Source of the DNA: an uncultured Treponema sp. | Lineage (GTDB): Bacteria > Spirochaetota > Spirochaetia > Treponematales > Treponemataceae | Assembly (NCBI GenBank): GCA_905372235.1 | Contig: CAJPOF010000025.1 | Span: 1 to 28,973, forward strand | Length of the DNA: 28,973 nucleotides | Reading direction: 5' to 3' | In this document: piece after piece, positions 1 through 6,719 of the stretch | Position numbering within the stretch: position 1 is the first letter of the stretch | Layout of the letters: every line of letters starts with the position of its first letter | The notes under the pieces: model-generated | Seen by the model: the letters and a program-made list of their open reading frames with translations, nothing else | The model's database searches: none | Told to the model about the DNA's origin: nothing | Position numbers and translations under genes: made by a program

Positions 1-10
1 CCCCCCCCCC
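1..10. repeat. Homopolymeric C tract at the window edge
   Basis: Ten consecutive C residues form the left edge of the window and may continue beyond it. The tract ends 11 bp before the -35 box of the ispE promoter. Such tracts slip easily during replication, and poly-G tracts next to promoters change expression of some tpr genes in Treponema pallidum. A contig-end or sequencing artefact is equally possible. Confidence 0.6.
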
Positions 11-21
11 GAATATTTTAT

Positions 22-49
22 TTGACAGCACAAAATTTACGCCTATAAT
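22..49 (+). promoter_or_regulatory. Consensus sigma-70 promoter of ispE, apparently leaderless
   Basis: A perfect TTGACA (22-27) and a perfect TATAAT (44-49) are separated by 16 bp. Transcription would be expected to start about 7 nt after the -10 box, near position 56, while the ispE ATG is at 57. No Shine-Dalgarno sequence fits between them, so the transcript should carry a leader of 0-1 nt. Confidence 0.8.
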
Positions 50-56
50 TTTATGT

Positions 57-938
57 ATGTTTTTGGAGATTGAAAAGTTCGCTCCTGCAAAAATCAACAT
101 CGGATTAAAGGTTCTGCCAAAAACTGAAAATCAAGACTATCATCAGATAGAAAGCATTTTTCAGACAGTAAATTTACGAGACAGGCTTTGCGTAAAAGTT
201 ATAGGCGGATATGACAGCTGTTGTGTGACATGCAGCAACATGGCTCTACCCCAAAAGAACACAATCACCTGCGCATACGAGGCTTTTAGGGAAGTTTCCG
301 GATTGAAAAGACTTTTAGGAGTCCATGTCGAACTGGAAAAAAAAATTCCGTCAGGAGGAGGACTGGGCGGAGGTTCTTCGGACGCCGTCGCAATGATAAA
401 AGCCTTAGAGGAGATACACAAAATACAATTGACAGACTTTCAGCATCAAAGAATAGCTGAAAAAATCGGAAGCGATGTGTTCTTCTTTTTTCACTGCGAC
501 AAAAACGGGAACGCCTGCGCGCTCGTTTCAGGTCGCGGTGAAATTGTAAATGACATAAAACCCCGTTCAGACTTACTTTTTGTGCTGGCTTTTCCAAAGA
601 TTCACAGCTCAACAAAGGAAGCCTACAAACTAGTTGACGATTACTATTCGTCCGGGAAAAACGATGGAATCAGGTATCCTGATTTTTGGGAACTAAAAAA
701 GATTTATAACACTTCCATAAATCGCTGGAATTTTGTAAACTCTTTTACAGCACCTTTGTCCGAGCGTTATCCGGAAATCGGAAATGCTCTGCAATGCATC
801 CGGCAAAGCGGTGCTTTGTTCTCTGAAATGTCAGGCTCCGGATCTACTGTTTTTGGAATCTTTGATTCAAGCCAGAACCAAAAGCGTTCTGTTGATGCTT
901 TAGTATCAAAAGGGTTTTCAGCTGCGATGGCGGTTTGA
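57..938 (+). CDS. ispE: 4-diphosphocytidyl-2-C-methyl-D-erythritol kinase
   Basis: This GHMP-family kinase phosphorylates CDP-methylerythritol in the cytoplasmic MEP pathway to isoprenoid precursors. The 293-residue length is normal. The N-terminal APAKINIGL segment carries the conserved Lys12, the glycine-rich ATP loop (PSGGGLGGGSSDA) lies at about residues 98-110, and a GSD motif places the likely catalytic Asp at 140. It is followed by FFFF where many homologues have PFF. A C-terminal MSGSGSTVFG motif is also present. The ATG at 57 is chosen because the ATG at 53 is in another frame and stops at once. The start sits 7 nt after a perfect -10 box, implying leaderless translation. spoVG follows 38 nt downstream and is probably cotranscribed. 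Confidence 0.95.
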   Translation: MFLEIEKFAPAKINIGLKVLPKTENQDYHQIESIFQTVNLRDRLCVKVIGGYDSCCVTCSNMALPQKNTITCAYEAFREVSGLKRLLGVHVELEKKIPSGGGLGGGSSDAVAMIKALEEIHKIQLTDFQHQRIAEKIGSDVFFFFHCDKNGNACALVSGRGEIVNDIKPRSDLLFVLAFPKIHSSTKEAYKLVDDYYSSGKNDGIRYPDFWELKKIYNTSINRWNFVNSFTAPLSERYPEIGNALQCIRQSGALFSEMSGSGSTVFGIFDSSQNQKRSVDALVSKGFSAAMAV

Positions 939-976
939 ACTTAAGGATAATCCAGATCTAGTTATGGAGGATAAAA

Positions 977-1255
977 GTGCAGATCACTGAATTGCGTATC
1001 AGAAAAGTTGATGATGACACAAAGTTAAGGGCTTACGTCACGGTGACGTTCGACAATTGTTTTGTGGTTCACAATGTAAAGGTTATAGAAGGACAGAACG
1101 GTCTTTTTATAGCGATGCCCAGCAGAAAGACTGCTAACGGAGAATATAAGGATGTAGCTCATCCGATAAGCCCTGAATTCAGAACCGAATTGCAGGGAAG
1201 AATAGTGGATGAGTATAATGCAGGTCATGTAGAGACTGCCGCCGTAGGCGAGTAG
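977..1255 (+). CDS. spoVG: SpoVG family nucleic-acid-binding regulator
   Basis: The 92-residue protein matches the whole SpoVG family, from the N-terminal MQITELRIRKV strand through AMPSRKTANGEYKDVAHP to the C-terminal helix that starts at SPEFR. SpoVG proteins are small cytoplasmic DNA/RNA-binding regulators first named in sporulating bacilli. They are also found in non-sporulating bacteria, including Borrelia, where they bind nucleic acids. The start is GTG at 977, supported by GGAGG at 966-970 with 6 nt spacing. It follows ispE by 38 nt and precedes tRNA-Gln by 18 nt without an evident terminator, so all three may share one transcript. Its target in this organism cannot be told from sequence. 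Confidence 0.95.
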   Translation: MQITELRIRKVDDDTKLRAYVTVTFDNCFVVHNVKVIEGQNGLFIAMPSRKTANGEYKDVAHPISPEFRTELQGRIVDEYNAGHVETAAVGE

Positions 1256-1273
1256 CCTCTTTACAGATAACAT

Positions 1274-1346
1274 TGCGACGTCGGCAAGCGGTAAGCCCCC
1301 GGCTTTTGGTGCCGGTATTCCACTGGTTCGAATCCAGTCGTCGCAG
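1274..1346 (+). tRNA. tRNA-Gln (anticodon TTG)
   Basis: A full cloverleaf can be drawn. The acceptor arms TGCGACG and CGTCGCA pair over 7 bp. The D stem is GGC/GCC, the anticodon stem CCGGC/GCCGG closes the loop TTTTGGT (anticodon TTG, reading CAA), and the T arm is ACTGG-TTCGAAT-CCAGT with discriminator G. A U1-A72 first pair is typical of tRNA-Gln. CCA is not encoded. It lies 18 nt after spoVG, so it may be processed from the ispE-spoVG transcript. Confidence 0.95.
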
Positions 1347-1355
1347 TAGATAAGA

Positions 1356-1386
1356 CTGTACTAAAAGCCGATTGCTTTTCATACAG
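1356..1386 (+). terminator. Hairpin after tRNA-Gln
   Basis: CTGTA-ct-AAAAGC-cgatt-GCTTTT-ca-TACAG forms a two-part stem 9 nt after the tRNA. There is no U tract behind it (CCCGTAAAT follows), so it is more likely a processing or stabilising hairpin than a strong intrinsic terminator. Confidence 0.45.
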
Positions 1387-1405
1387 CCCGTAAATCAAAA
1401 TTAAG

Positions 1406-1437
1406 TTTATATGCTTAGTTTTGAGCATCCATATAAA
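1406..1437 (+). other. Imperfect hairpin between tRNA-Gln and the NlpC gene
   Basis: ATGCT (1411-1415) pairs with AGCAT (1424-1428), and TTTAT (1406-1410) pairs with ATAAA (1433-1437) across a small bulge. It is the second of three stem-loops in this spacer. Confidence 0.35.
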
Positions 1438-1483
1438 AGAAACTGTCCAAAATCAAAGTTTTGGGCAGCCTCTTTTATTATTT
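1435..1483 (+). terminator. Rho-independent terminator of the ispE-spoVG-tRNA unit
   Basis: AAAAGA plus CTGTCCAAAA pairs through the loop TCAAAG with TTTTGGGCAG plus TCTTTT, leaving AA and CC unpaired in the middle. A T-rich tail (TCTTTTATTATTT) follows. This is the strongest terminator candidate for the rightward unit. It ends 14 nt before the NlpC start. Confidence 0.75.
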
Positions 1484-1497
1484 CTATCCATGTATAA

Positions 1498-2667
1498 ATG
1501 CAATTGAAGCTGAGACTCACCAGATTTTTTATCTTCACATTTTTCTCATTGACGATTTCGATGCTGTCTGCAAACTCTGAAAACCAAAGGGAAGAACTTA
1601 TCCTTGCTGCAAAAAATTATTTAGGGACTCCATACAGATACGGCGGAGCATCCAAGGCAGGAATCGACTGTTCGGGCTTGGTTTACATGGCGGCTCTTGA
1701 CTCAGGACTTGCCGCACTGCCGAGAACCGCACGTGGAATGTACAATAAAGCCGAAAGAATTTCCGATTCCGAAAGGCAAGCCGGAGATCTTGTGTTCTTT
1801 TCCGCATACGGACTCATATCGCATGTGGGAATATATCTTGGAGACGGAAAATTTATCCATTCGGCAAGCGATGGGCCTTCCACAGGCGTAATCATAAGCA
1901 ATCTTTCTGAAAACTACTGGAAAAGACACTACTTTTCATCGGGAAGATTTATTTCTCCGACGCAAGAAAATCCGGAAATCCAAGAAGAAAAAAATACGCA
2001 GGAAAAACAAGTCCAAGCACAGGAAAAAAACACTCGGAAAAAACAAATCCAAACGCAGGAAAAAACGGTTGAACCAAAAACTAAATTCAAGGCAGAGCCA
2101 AAAAGCAAAACTGAAAAGGAAATAAAAACTTCAAACACCACGAAGCCACAAACAGAAAAGAGCCAAACGAAAAAAAACGCCGGCTCCGTTGTGGACATGA
2201 CAGGATTTTTTGATTGGACTGTAAATCAAACTGAAAATCCGATTATCGCCAAAGGCAGTTCCGCACAAATCGACATCCGAGCAGACCGCTGGGCAATAAA
2301 TCCGGGAATCTTCGCAAGTGTTCAGTACACAAACAATAAAGACAACGCTTTATTAAAAAACCTGAGTCTTCCCGTAGGCATAAGTCTTTCCGCAAAAAAA
2401 ATCATAGGGATATATGCAGGCGTTTGCCTTCCCTTGGAACCGAATGAATACAGAGAAGGCAAAATCAAATCCGAAATACCAAGCATGTTCGGTCTAAGAC
2501 TCCAACTTCCAGAAATCCCGATGGGTAATGTTTCAATGCTCTTTACCCAAGACATATCCTACAATTGTAAGATAGCTTACAAAGCCCCGCTCGCCTCTTT
2601 TGTATTTACCAGTTTCGAAGAAAATATTTTATTAAGAACAGGTTTGACATTCAGGTTCAGGATTTAA
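1498..2667 (+). CDS. Exported NlpC/P60 endopeptidase with C-terminal barrel-like region
   Basis: A signal peptide (about residues 1-25, cleavage near LSA/NSE) is followed by an NlpC/P60 cysteine peptidase domain at about 30-150. The nucleophile Cys58 is in IDCSGL, the His109 is in SHVGIYLGDG and His121 is the third polar residue, so the domain looks active. Such enzymes cleave gamma-D-Glu-diaminopimelate or similar bonds in peptidoglycan. Residues about 155-225 are a Lys/Glu/Gln-rich linker of short KxQxQEK-type repeats. Residues about 240-389 alternate polar and hydrophobic positions and end in FRFRI, like an outer-membrane beta-barrel. No good ribosome site precedes the ATG, and an upstream ATG at 1490 is out of frame. 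The 3' end overlaps the convergent DUF1667 gene by 11 bp. The peptidase is well supported; the barrel is inference. Confidence 0.85.
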   Translation: MQLKLRLTRFFIFTFFSLTISMLSANSENQREELILAAKNYLGTPYRYGGASKAGIDCSGLVYMAALDSGLAALPRTARGMYNKAERISDSERQAGDLVFFSAYGLISHVGIYLGDGKFIHSASDGPSTGVIISNLSENYWKRHYFSSGRFISPTQENPEIQEEKNTQEKQVQAQEKNTRKKQIQTQEKTVEPKTKFKAEPKSKTEKEIKTSNTTKPQTEKSQTKKNAGSVVDMTGFFDWTVNQTENPIIAKGSSAQIDIRADRWAINPGIFASVQYTNNKDNALLKNLSLPVGISLSAKKIIGIYAGVCLPLEPNEYREGKIKSEIPSMFGLRLQLPEIPMGNVSMLFTQDISYNCKIAYKAPLASFVFTSFEENILLRTGLTFRFRI

Positions 2668-3040
2668 AAGCGACTTTCCTTACATTTTCGCAGGCAACAA
2701 GGTCTACGCCGGAATGCATAAAATCCCTTACAAGCACATCGCCTGTTTTTACCGGAGCAGGAATCGTAAGACGGCGCACAAACTGCATGCTCCTAAGAAG
2801 ACCTTCCTTGGGAATTTCGCCAGCAGTCTTTGCGGAGACCATCGGTCGTTCTCCGGATGAAACCGCAACCGTGCATGTCAATGTCCTTGACGGAAAAGTC
2901 AGTTCCTTTTTTGCGTATTCACATCCCCGATTGCAGGCATTTCCGCTTACCTTCATCTCTTCGCCGGACATGTCCACCTCAAGCTGACATCCCATGGGGC
3001 ATATTATGCATGTAAAATGTTTTTTTCCACCAATTTCCAT
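2657..3040 (-). CDS. DUF1667 cysteine-motif protein of the GlpA-like redox cluster
   Basis: The 127-residue protein carries Cys11, Cys14, Cys18, Cys36 and Cys40 in a CxxCxxxC...CxxxC pattern resembling the Fe-S-binding N-terminus of molybdopterin oxidoreductases. The family (DUF1667) is usually encoded with an FAD oxidoreductase and a GlpA-like dehydrogenase, exactly as here, and probably serves as an electron-transfer partner (inference). The start at 3040 is chosen because AGGAGG lies just upstream. The in-frame ATG at 3082 has no good ribosome site and would add 14 residues that the family lacks. The gene follows the oxidoreductase by 76 nt and overlaps the NlpC gene at its 3' end. Confidence 0.85.
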   Translation of the reverse strand: MEIGGKKHFTCIICPMGCQLEVDMSGEEMKVSGNACNRGCEYAKKELTFPSRTLTCTVAVSSGERPMVSAKTAGEIPKEGLLRSMQFVRRLTIPAPVKTGDVLVRDFMHSGVDLVACENVRKVAFKS

Positions 3041-3049
3041 AAAACCTCC

Positions 3050-3081
3050 TGCGTTCCGAAGCAAAATCACAAGGGAACGCA
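3050..3081 (-). promoter_or_regulatory. Inverted repeat just upstream of the DUF1667 ribosome site
   Basis: TGCGTTCC (3050-3057) and GGAACGCA (3074-3081) are perfect 8-bp complements with a 16-nt loop. In the leftward mRNA the 3' arm ends directly against the AGGAGG of the DUF1667 gene. The hairpin could limit ribosome access or stop RNA decay between the two genes. It has no U tract, so it is not an intrinsic terminator. Confidence 0.5.
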
Positions 3082-3116
3082 TTTTTATCTAAAAATCCCT
3101 ACGGCAAAACGGCACG

Positions 3117-4457
3117 CTAGTCAATCGCATCTTCCGGAAGTTCAATCGAAACAGTTACCGGCTGCGGAGAAGAATAAAGTTCTTTGAACGAAGAAGTTTT
3201 CACGTCTATCGTTTGCAGTTCGCCCGGACGGACTATCCTTTTTTTCTGCTGGGAAAGCAACTTTGTCCCCGCATACACGGAAACCAAAACCGAACGATAC
3301 ACATCCGTGGAGCGGAACATTATCCGTATTTTAGAATCCGTTTTCTTGTCCTTTTCGCTGTCCGGATTTTCAAAAAGGCTGGGCTCAAGTTCAAGATGCT
3401 GAGGAACAGTATAACGGACTCGGTTTCCCGGAGTTACCGGAATATTTATAGGGGAATATTTATCCGAAGATTTGAAATCCTGATTTTTTATGTATTCTGC
3501 CGCGCTTTTTCCCATCAAGAGACTTTCTTCGGTAACATGATCCACAAGGTCGTGGACGTGAACGCTGTTTCCGCAAGCAAAAATCCCCGGAATCGATGTT
3601 TCCATGAACTGATTCACGGAAGGTCCGCTCGTTATGCTGTCGATTTGAACTCCGGCGGCAACGCTTATCTCATTTTCGGGAATAAGTCCGACGCTCAAAA
3701 GAACCGTATCGCACGGAATAAATTCTTCCGTTCCCAAAATAGGTTTCCGGTGCTCATCCACGCTTGCAATCGTAACTCCCGAAACCCTATCCTCTCCATG
3801 AATCTGAACGATTGTGGTAGAAAGTTTCAACGGAATGTCGAAATTCTCAAGGCATTGGGTCATGTTCCGTGCAAGCCCAGCCGAATAGTTCATGATTTCG
3901 CAGACAACCTTGACCTCAGCTCCCTCAAGCGTAAGACGGCGTGCCATGATAAGCCCTATGTCGCCAGAACCAAGAATCACGACCTTTTTTCCCGGAAGAT
4001 AGCCATCGATATTCACAAAACGCTGGGCGCTTCCTGCGGTAAAGATTCCCGAAGGTCGTGTCCCCGGAATAACAAGAGCGCCTCGCGTCCTTTCCCGGCA
4101 TCCCGTGGCAATCGCAATCGTTTTCGTCTCGAAAACCGTAAGCCCATCGGAAGAATTTATCGCCATCACCTTATGCGACGCTCCCCCCTTCTGAATCTCA
4201 AGAACCATTGTGCTCACTTTTATCTCGACATCGAGGGTTTCGGCTTCGGAAACAAAACGCCCCGCATACTCAGGACCTGTAAGTTCCTCTCCAAAATAAT
4301 GAAGACCGAATCCATTGTGTATGCACTGGAGCAATATTCCGCCCGCACGGCTATCCCGTTCAAGCACAAGCACATTCATGAGTCCACTTTTTTTTGCGGA
4401 AATTGCGGCGGCAAGCCCTGCAGGTCCACCACCCACAACAATTAAATCGTAAATCAT
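3117..4457 (-). CDS. FAD/NAD(P)-dependent oxidoreductase of the GlpA-DUF1667 cluster
   Basis: A pyridine-nucleotide-disulphide-type flavoprotein. The FAD loop GGGPAG is at about residues 9-14, a second nucleotide-binding GSGDIG at 163-168 is likely for NAD(P), and a third motif (GIFACGNSVHVHDLVD) binds the FAD again near residue 315. The last ~100 residues lack these motifs and form a charged linker plus a beta-rich tail. In Firmicutes and spirochaetes this family is encoded between a GlpA-like dehydrogenase and DUF1667 and is thought to pass electrons from glycerol 3-phosphate or a related substrate. It overlaps the upstream dehydrogenase by 4 nt (ATGA), which indicates translational coupling. 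The exact substrate is not evident. Confidence 0.85.
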   Translation of the reverse strand: MIYDLIVVGGGPAGLAAAISAKKSGLMNVLVLERDSRAGGILLQCIHNGFGLHYFGEELTGPEYAGRFVSEAETLDVEIKVSTMVLEIQKGGASHKVMAINSSDGLTVFETKTIAIATGCRERTRGALVIPGTRPSGIFTAGSAQRFVNIDGYLPGKKVVILGSGDIGLIMARRLTLEGAEVKVVCEIMNYSAGLARNMTQCLENFDIPLKLSTTIVQIHGEDRVSGVTIASVDEHRKPILGTEEFIPCDTVLLSVGLIPENEISVAAGVQIDSITSGPSVNQFMETSIPGIFACGNSVHVHDLVDHVTEESLLMGKSAAEYIKNQDFKSSDKYSPINIPVTPGNRVRYTVPQHLELEPSLFENPDSEKDKKTDSKIRIMFRSTDVYRSVLVSVYAGTKLLSQQKKRIVRPGELQTIDVKTSSFKELYSSPQPVTVSIELPEDAID

Positions 4458-5992
4458 TTTGCCTCCCCCTCACAAATATCGCCGGCTACCGAAAAAGCCA
4501 CATCTGGAACAGTCGGTCTGGTCTTTGAATCAAGGACATAAGATGTTCCGCCTTTTTTTGTGACGCTGTTCATAGGAACTCCAAGCTCCCGGCTTATAAT
4601 TTCTGTAACACGAGGACTGCAGAATCCCGACTGACACCGTCCCATTCCTGTGCGAGTACGACGCTTTACCCCATCAAGGTCTGAAGCTCCAAGCGGCGAT
4701 TTTATCGAAGCAACAATCTCGCCTTCCGTAATCATCTCGCATCGGCAGATAATCTGTCCGTAACGACTGTCTTTCTTGATAAGAGAAACTTTCTCATCGT
4801 AGGAAGCGTTCTTGAACGACGGGATTCCAGTTCTTTCTTCTATAAAGTCATTTCTGAACTGCGCATCCAAGCCCGATTTTTTTAGAATTTCAAGAACCAT
4901 CTCTCCTATAGCAGGACCAGATGTAAGACCGGGGGAACATATTCCTCCTACGTTCACAAAACCTTTTACGATTTCGTCCTCTTCCACAATAAAATCGTTC
5001 ACCGCAGAAAGACTTCCGTCCTCTTTTATGTCGTAAGCCAAGGCACGAATTCCGGCAAAAGAATTTATGATGTTCCTTGCAGGAATTTCAGGTATTGAAA
5101 GACGAGCCTGCTTCATTATGGCACTCTGCGAAACTGACGAAGTTCCCATATAATTCAGATTTTCGTCAGAAAGGTCATCTGCGGAAGGACCTATAAGAAT
5201 ATTTCCATCCGCAGTCCTTGTGACAAGAATTCCTTTTCCCAAAGGTCCGGGCGTCTGAAAAAGAACATGATTTACAAGGCTTTCGCATTTGCTGTCCAAA
5301 AGAGAATATTCGCCCTTTCTTTGAAGAATCTTGTATTTTCTAGCTCCGGCAAGCGCGCTTATTTTTCCCGCTTCAAGACCTGCAACGTTCACCACATATC
5401 TTGAACGGAGAGTTCCGCCGCTAGTTCCTACAACGAATTTTCCGTCCTCTTTTTTTACAGAATGAACCATTGTGTTTCTTAAAAATGACACTCCGTTTAT
5501 GACGGCACTTTCCGCGAATGCCCACGTAGTCATGTAAGGCGAAATTATTGAAGCTGTCTTTGAATAAAGGGCGGAGGTAACGGCATCGTTGATATTCGGC
5601 TCAACAGCCTTAACCTCCTCGCCGGACATGACAGAAAGTCCTTCCACGCCATTAACTTTTCCTCTATCAAAAAGAGCCTTTACCTTGTCGTCGCCGTCCT
5701 TGTCAAAAGCAAGAACAAGTGAGCCTATGTTCTTGTAATCGTAGTTCAGCACGCCGGAAAGTTCCTTTAGAAGCCTTGCCCCACGGACATTCAGACGAGC
5801 CATCAGAGTTCCCGGCTCAGGATCATATCCTGCATGAACGATTCCGCTGTTCGCCTTGCTGGAACCGCAGCTTACATCGTTTTCCTTGTCAAGAAGACAG
5901 ATTTTGGCATTGGTCTTGGAAAGTTCCCGCGCTATACAAGACCCGCTAATTCCCGCTCCTATTATGATTACATCAAATTCTGTTCCATCCAT
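4454..5992 (-). CDS. GlpA-like FAD-dependent glycerol-3-phosphate dehydrogenase family protein
   Basis: A DAO-family flavoenzyme of 512 residues. The N-terminal FAD loop is GAGISG (12-17). The substrate domain follows, and a FAD-contacting VGGICSPGLTSGPAIG stretch lies near residue 350. The C-terminal BFD-like domain has Cys416, Cys418, Cys453 and Cys458 in a CxC...CxxxxC pattern, suited to a [2Fe-2S] cluster. GlpA and L-2-hydroxyglutarate oxidase-like proteins both have this fold. The downstream FAD oxidoreductase and DUF1667 partner favour a GlpA-type electron-transfer complex. No Shine-Dalgarno sequence precedes the ATG, and a TATAAT box ends 7 nt before it, so the mRNA may be leaderless. 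It is the first gene of a three-gene leftward operon. The substrate assignment is moderate. Confidence 0.82.
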   Translation of the reverse strand: MDGTEFDVIIIGAGISGSCIARELSKTNAKICLLDKENDVSCGSSKANSGIVHAGYDPEPGTLMARLNVRGARLLKELSGVLNYDYKNIGSLVLAFDKDGDDKVKALFDRGKVNGVEGLSVMSGEEVKAVEPNINDAVTSALYSKTASIISPYMTTWAFAESAVINGVSFLRNTMVHSVKKEDGKFVVGTSGGTLRSRYVVNVAGLEAGKISALAGARKYKILQRKGEYSLLDSKCESLVNHVLFQTPGPLGKGILVTRTADGNILIGPSADDLSDENLNYMGTSSVSQSAIMKQARLSIPEIPARNIINSFAGIRALAYDIKEDGSLSAVNDFIVEEDEIVKGFVNVGGICSPGLTSGPAIGEMVLEILKKSGLDAQFRNDFIEERTGIPSFKNASYDEKVSLIKKDSRYGQIICRCEMITEGEIVASIKSPLGASDLDGVKRRTRTGMGRCQSGFCSPRVTEIISRELGVPMNSVTKKGGTSYVLDSKTRPTVPDVAFSVAGDICEGEAK

Positions 5993-5999
5993 GGAAATG

Positions 6000-6005
6000 A
6001 TTATA
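6000..6005 (-). promoter_or_regulatory. TATAAT -10 box directly upstream of the GlpA-like gene
   Basis: On the minus strand TATAAT (6005 to 6000) ends 7 nt before the start codon at 5992, the same geometry as at ispE. A weak TTCTCA (4 of 6 matches to TTGACA) lies 18 bp upstream. No ribosome-binding sequence separates promoter and start. Confidence 0.5.
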
Positions 6006-6083
6006 CAGCAACTTAAAAATTATTGAGAAAAAAAATCGATATATCGGAACAATAAATTCTAGATTTTTTCACATAAAACCCAG

Positions 6084-6112
6084 TTGACCTAACCCAACCA
6101 GTTATTTATATT
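6084..6112 (+). promoter_or_regulatory. Promoter of the acidic-protein gene
   Basis: TTGACC (6084-6089) and TATATT (6107-6112) are 17 bp apart. Transcription would start near 6119, giving a leader of about 27 nt that carries the AGGAG at 6136-6140. Confidence 0.7.
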
Positions 6113-6145
6113 GCTAATGAAAAAATTACATTGCTAGGAGTTTTT

Positions 6146-6433
6146 ATGTCTTTTGACGACAATGACTATTCGTCCCAAATGTTTGACGATGAATTCGATG
6201 ACTTTGTAGAAGATTTTGACGACGACTTTGAAGACGATGAGCCAGATGAAATTCTAGACGGTTATGACGAAGATTCAGAAGCCTACGAAGAAGCTTTCGA
6301 AGATGATTACGAAATGGACGAGCCTTTCGACGACACAGAATCCGAAGACGGCTACCGGAACATCTACGAAAACAACGGCGAAGACCTGTTCGACGAAGAC
6401 GAAGACCTGTTCGACGAAGATGAAGACATATAA
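6146..6433 (+). CDS. Hyperacidic low-complexity small protein
   Basis: The 95-residue product has 50 Asp or Glu residues and a single basic residue (one Arg, no Lys or His). Phe and Tyr recur every few residues, giving a DDF/DEF-like pattern. There is no signal peptide, membrane segment or recognisable domain, and the chain is probably disordered. The last residues are a tandem DLFDEDE repeat. ATG at 6146 is chosen because AGGAG lies 5 nt upstream; an in-frame TTG at 6131 overlaps that site and is unlikely. The gene has its own promoter and stands alone between divergent and convergent leftward units. Such proteins can mimic nucleic acids, chaperone basic proteins or bind metal ions, but none of these is shown by sequence. 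Confidence 0.8.
   Translation: MSFDDNDYSSQMFDDEFDDFVEDFDDDFEDDEPDEILDGYDEDSEAYEEAFEDDYEMDEPFDDTESEDGYRNIYENNGEDLFDEDEDLFDEDEDI
6379..6420 (+). repeat. 21-bp tandem repeat inside the acidic-protein gene
   Basis: Two consecutive copies of a 21-bp unit, gacctgttcgacgaagacga plus a final a or t-variant, encode DLFDEDE twice near the C-terminus. The unit is a multiple of three, so copy-number change would lengthen or shorten the protein in frame. Confidence 0.7.
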
Positions 6434-6518
6434 AACCAAAAACTAAAGCCAAATAGCCGAAGCGGTAGTTTTCGAAAAATATTTCCAAGCCATAGAACGC
6501 AAGTTTAGAAAGATAAAA

Positions 6519-6553
6519 AACGCCCCCAAACAAAAAACGCCGGGGGCTGTTTC
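6519..6553 (-). terminator. Terminator after rsfS, possibly bidirectional
   Basis: GCCCCC (6522-6527) and GGGGGC (6542-6547) pair across a 14-nt loop. Reading leftward the stem is followed by GTTTTTTATC, a good U tract, so it ends the obg-rsfS unit. Reading rightward the tail is only TGTTTCC, so termination of the acidic-protein transcript would be weaker. The 6548-6719 stretch between this hairpin and rsfS shows no convincing gene. Confidence 0.75.
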
Positions 6554-6719
6554 CATTACAAAGCGACTAAAATCGGCTTTAATATTCTTATGCTTAGGCG
6601 CAGAACGTTCATCGCAACAAAGCGTAAAACATTCCGCACGAACAAAAAAATTATCCCAAACGACAATCGCCTCTCTTGGAGCGGATTATAAAAATCGCTG
6701 TTTTGAAAGGAACTTTTTC

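Noticed and set aside
1493..1498. TATAAA next to the NlpC start as a -10 box
   Set aside because: It touches the ATG, so the transcript would begin inside the coding sequence, and no -35 fits.
3213..4445. A 410-codon open frame on the plus strand
   Set aside because: It lies wholly antisense to the FAD oxidoreductase gene, has no recognisable domain or ribosome site, and its composition is that of a mirror frame.
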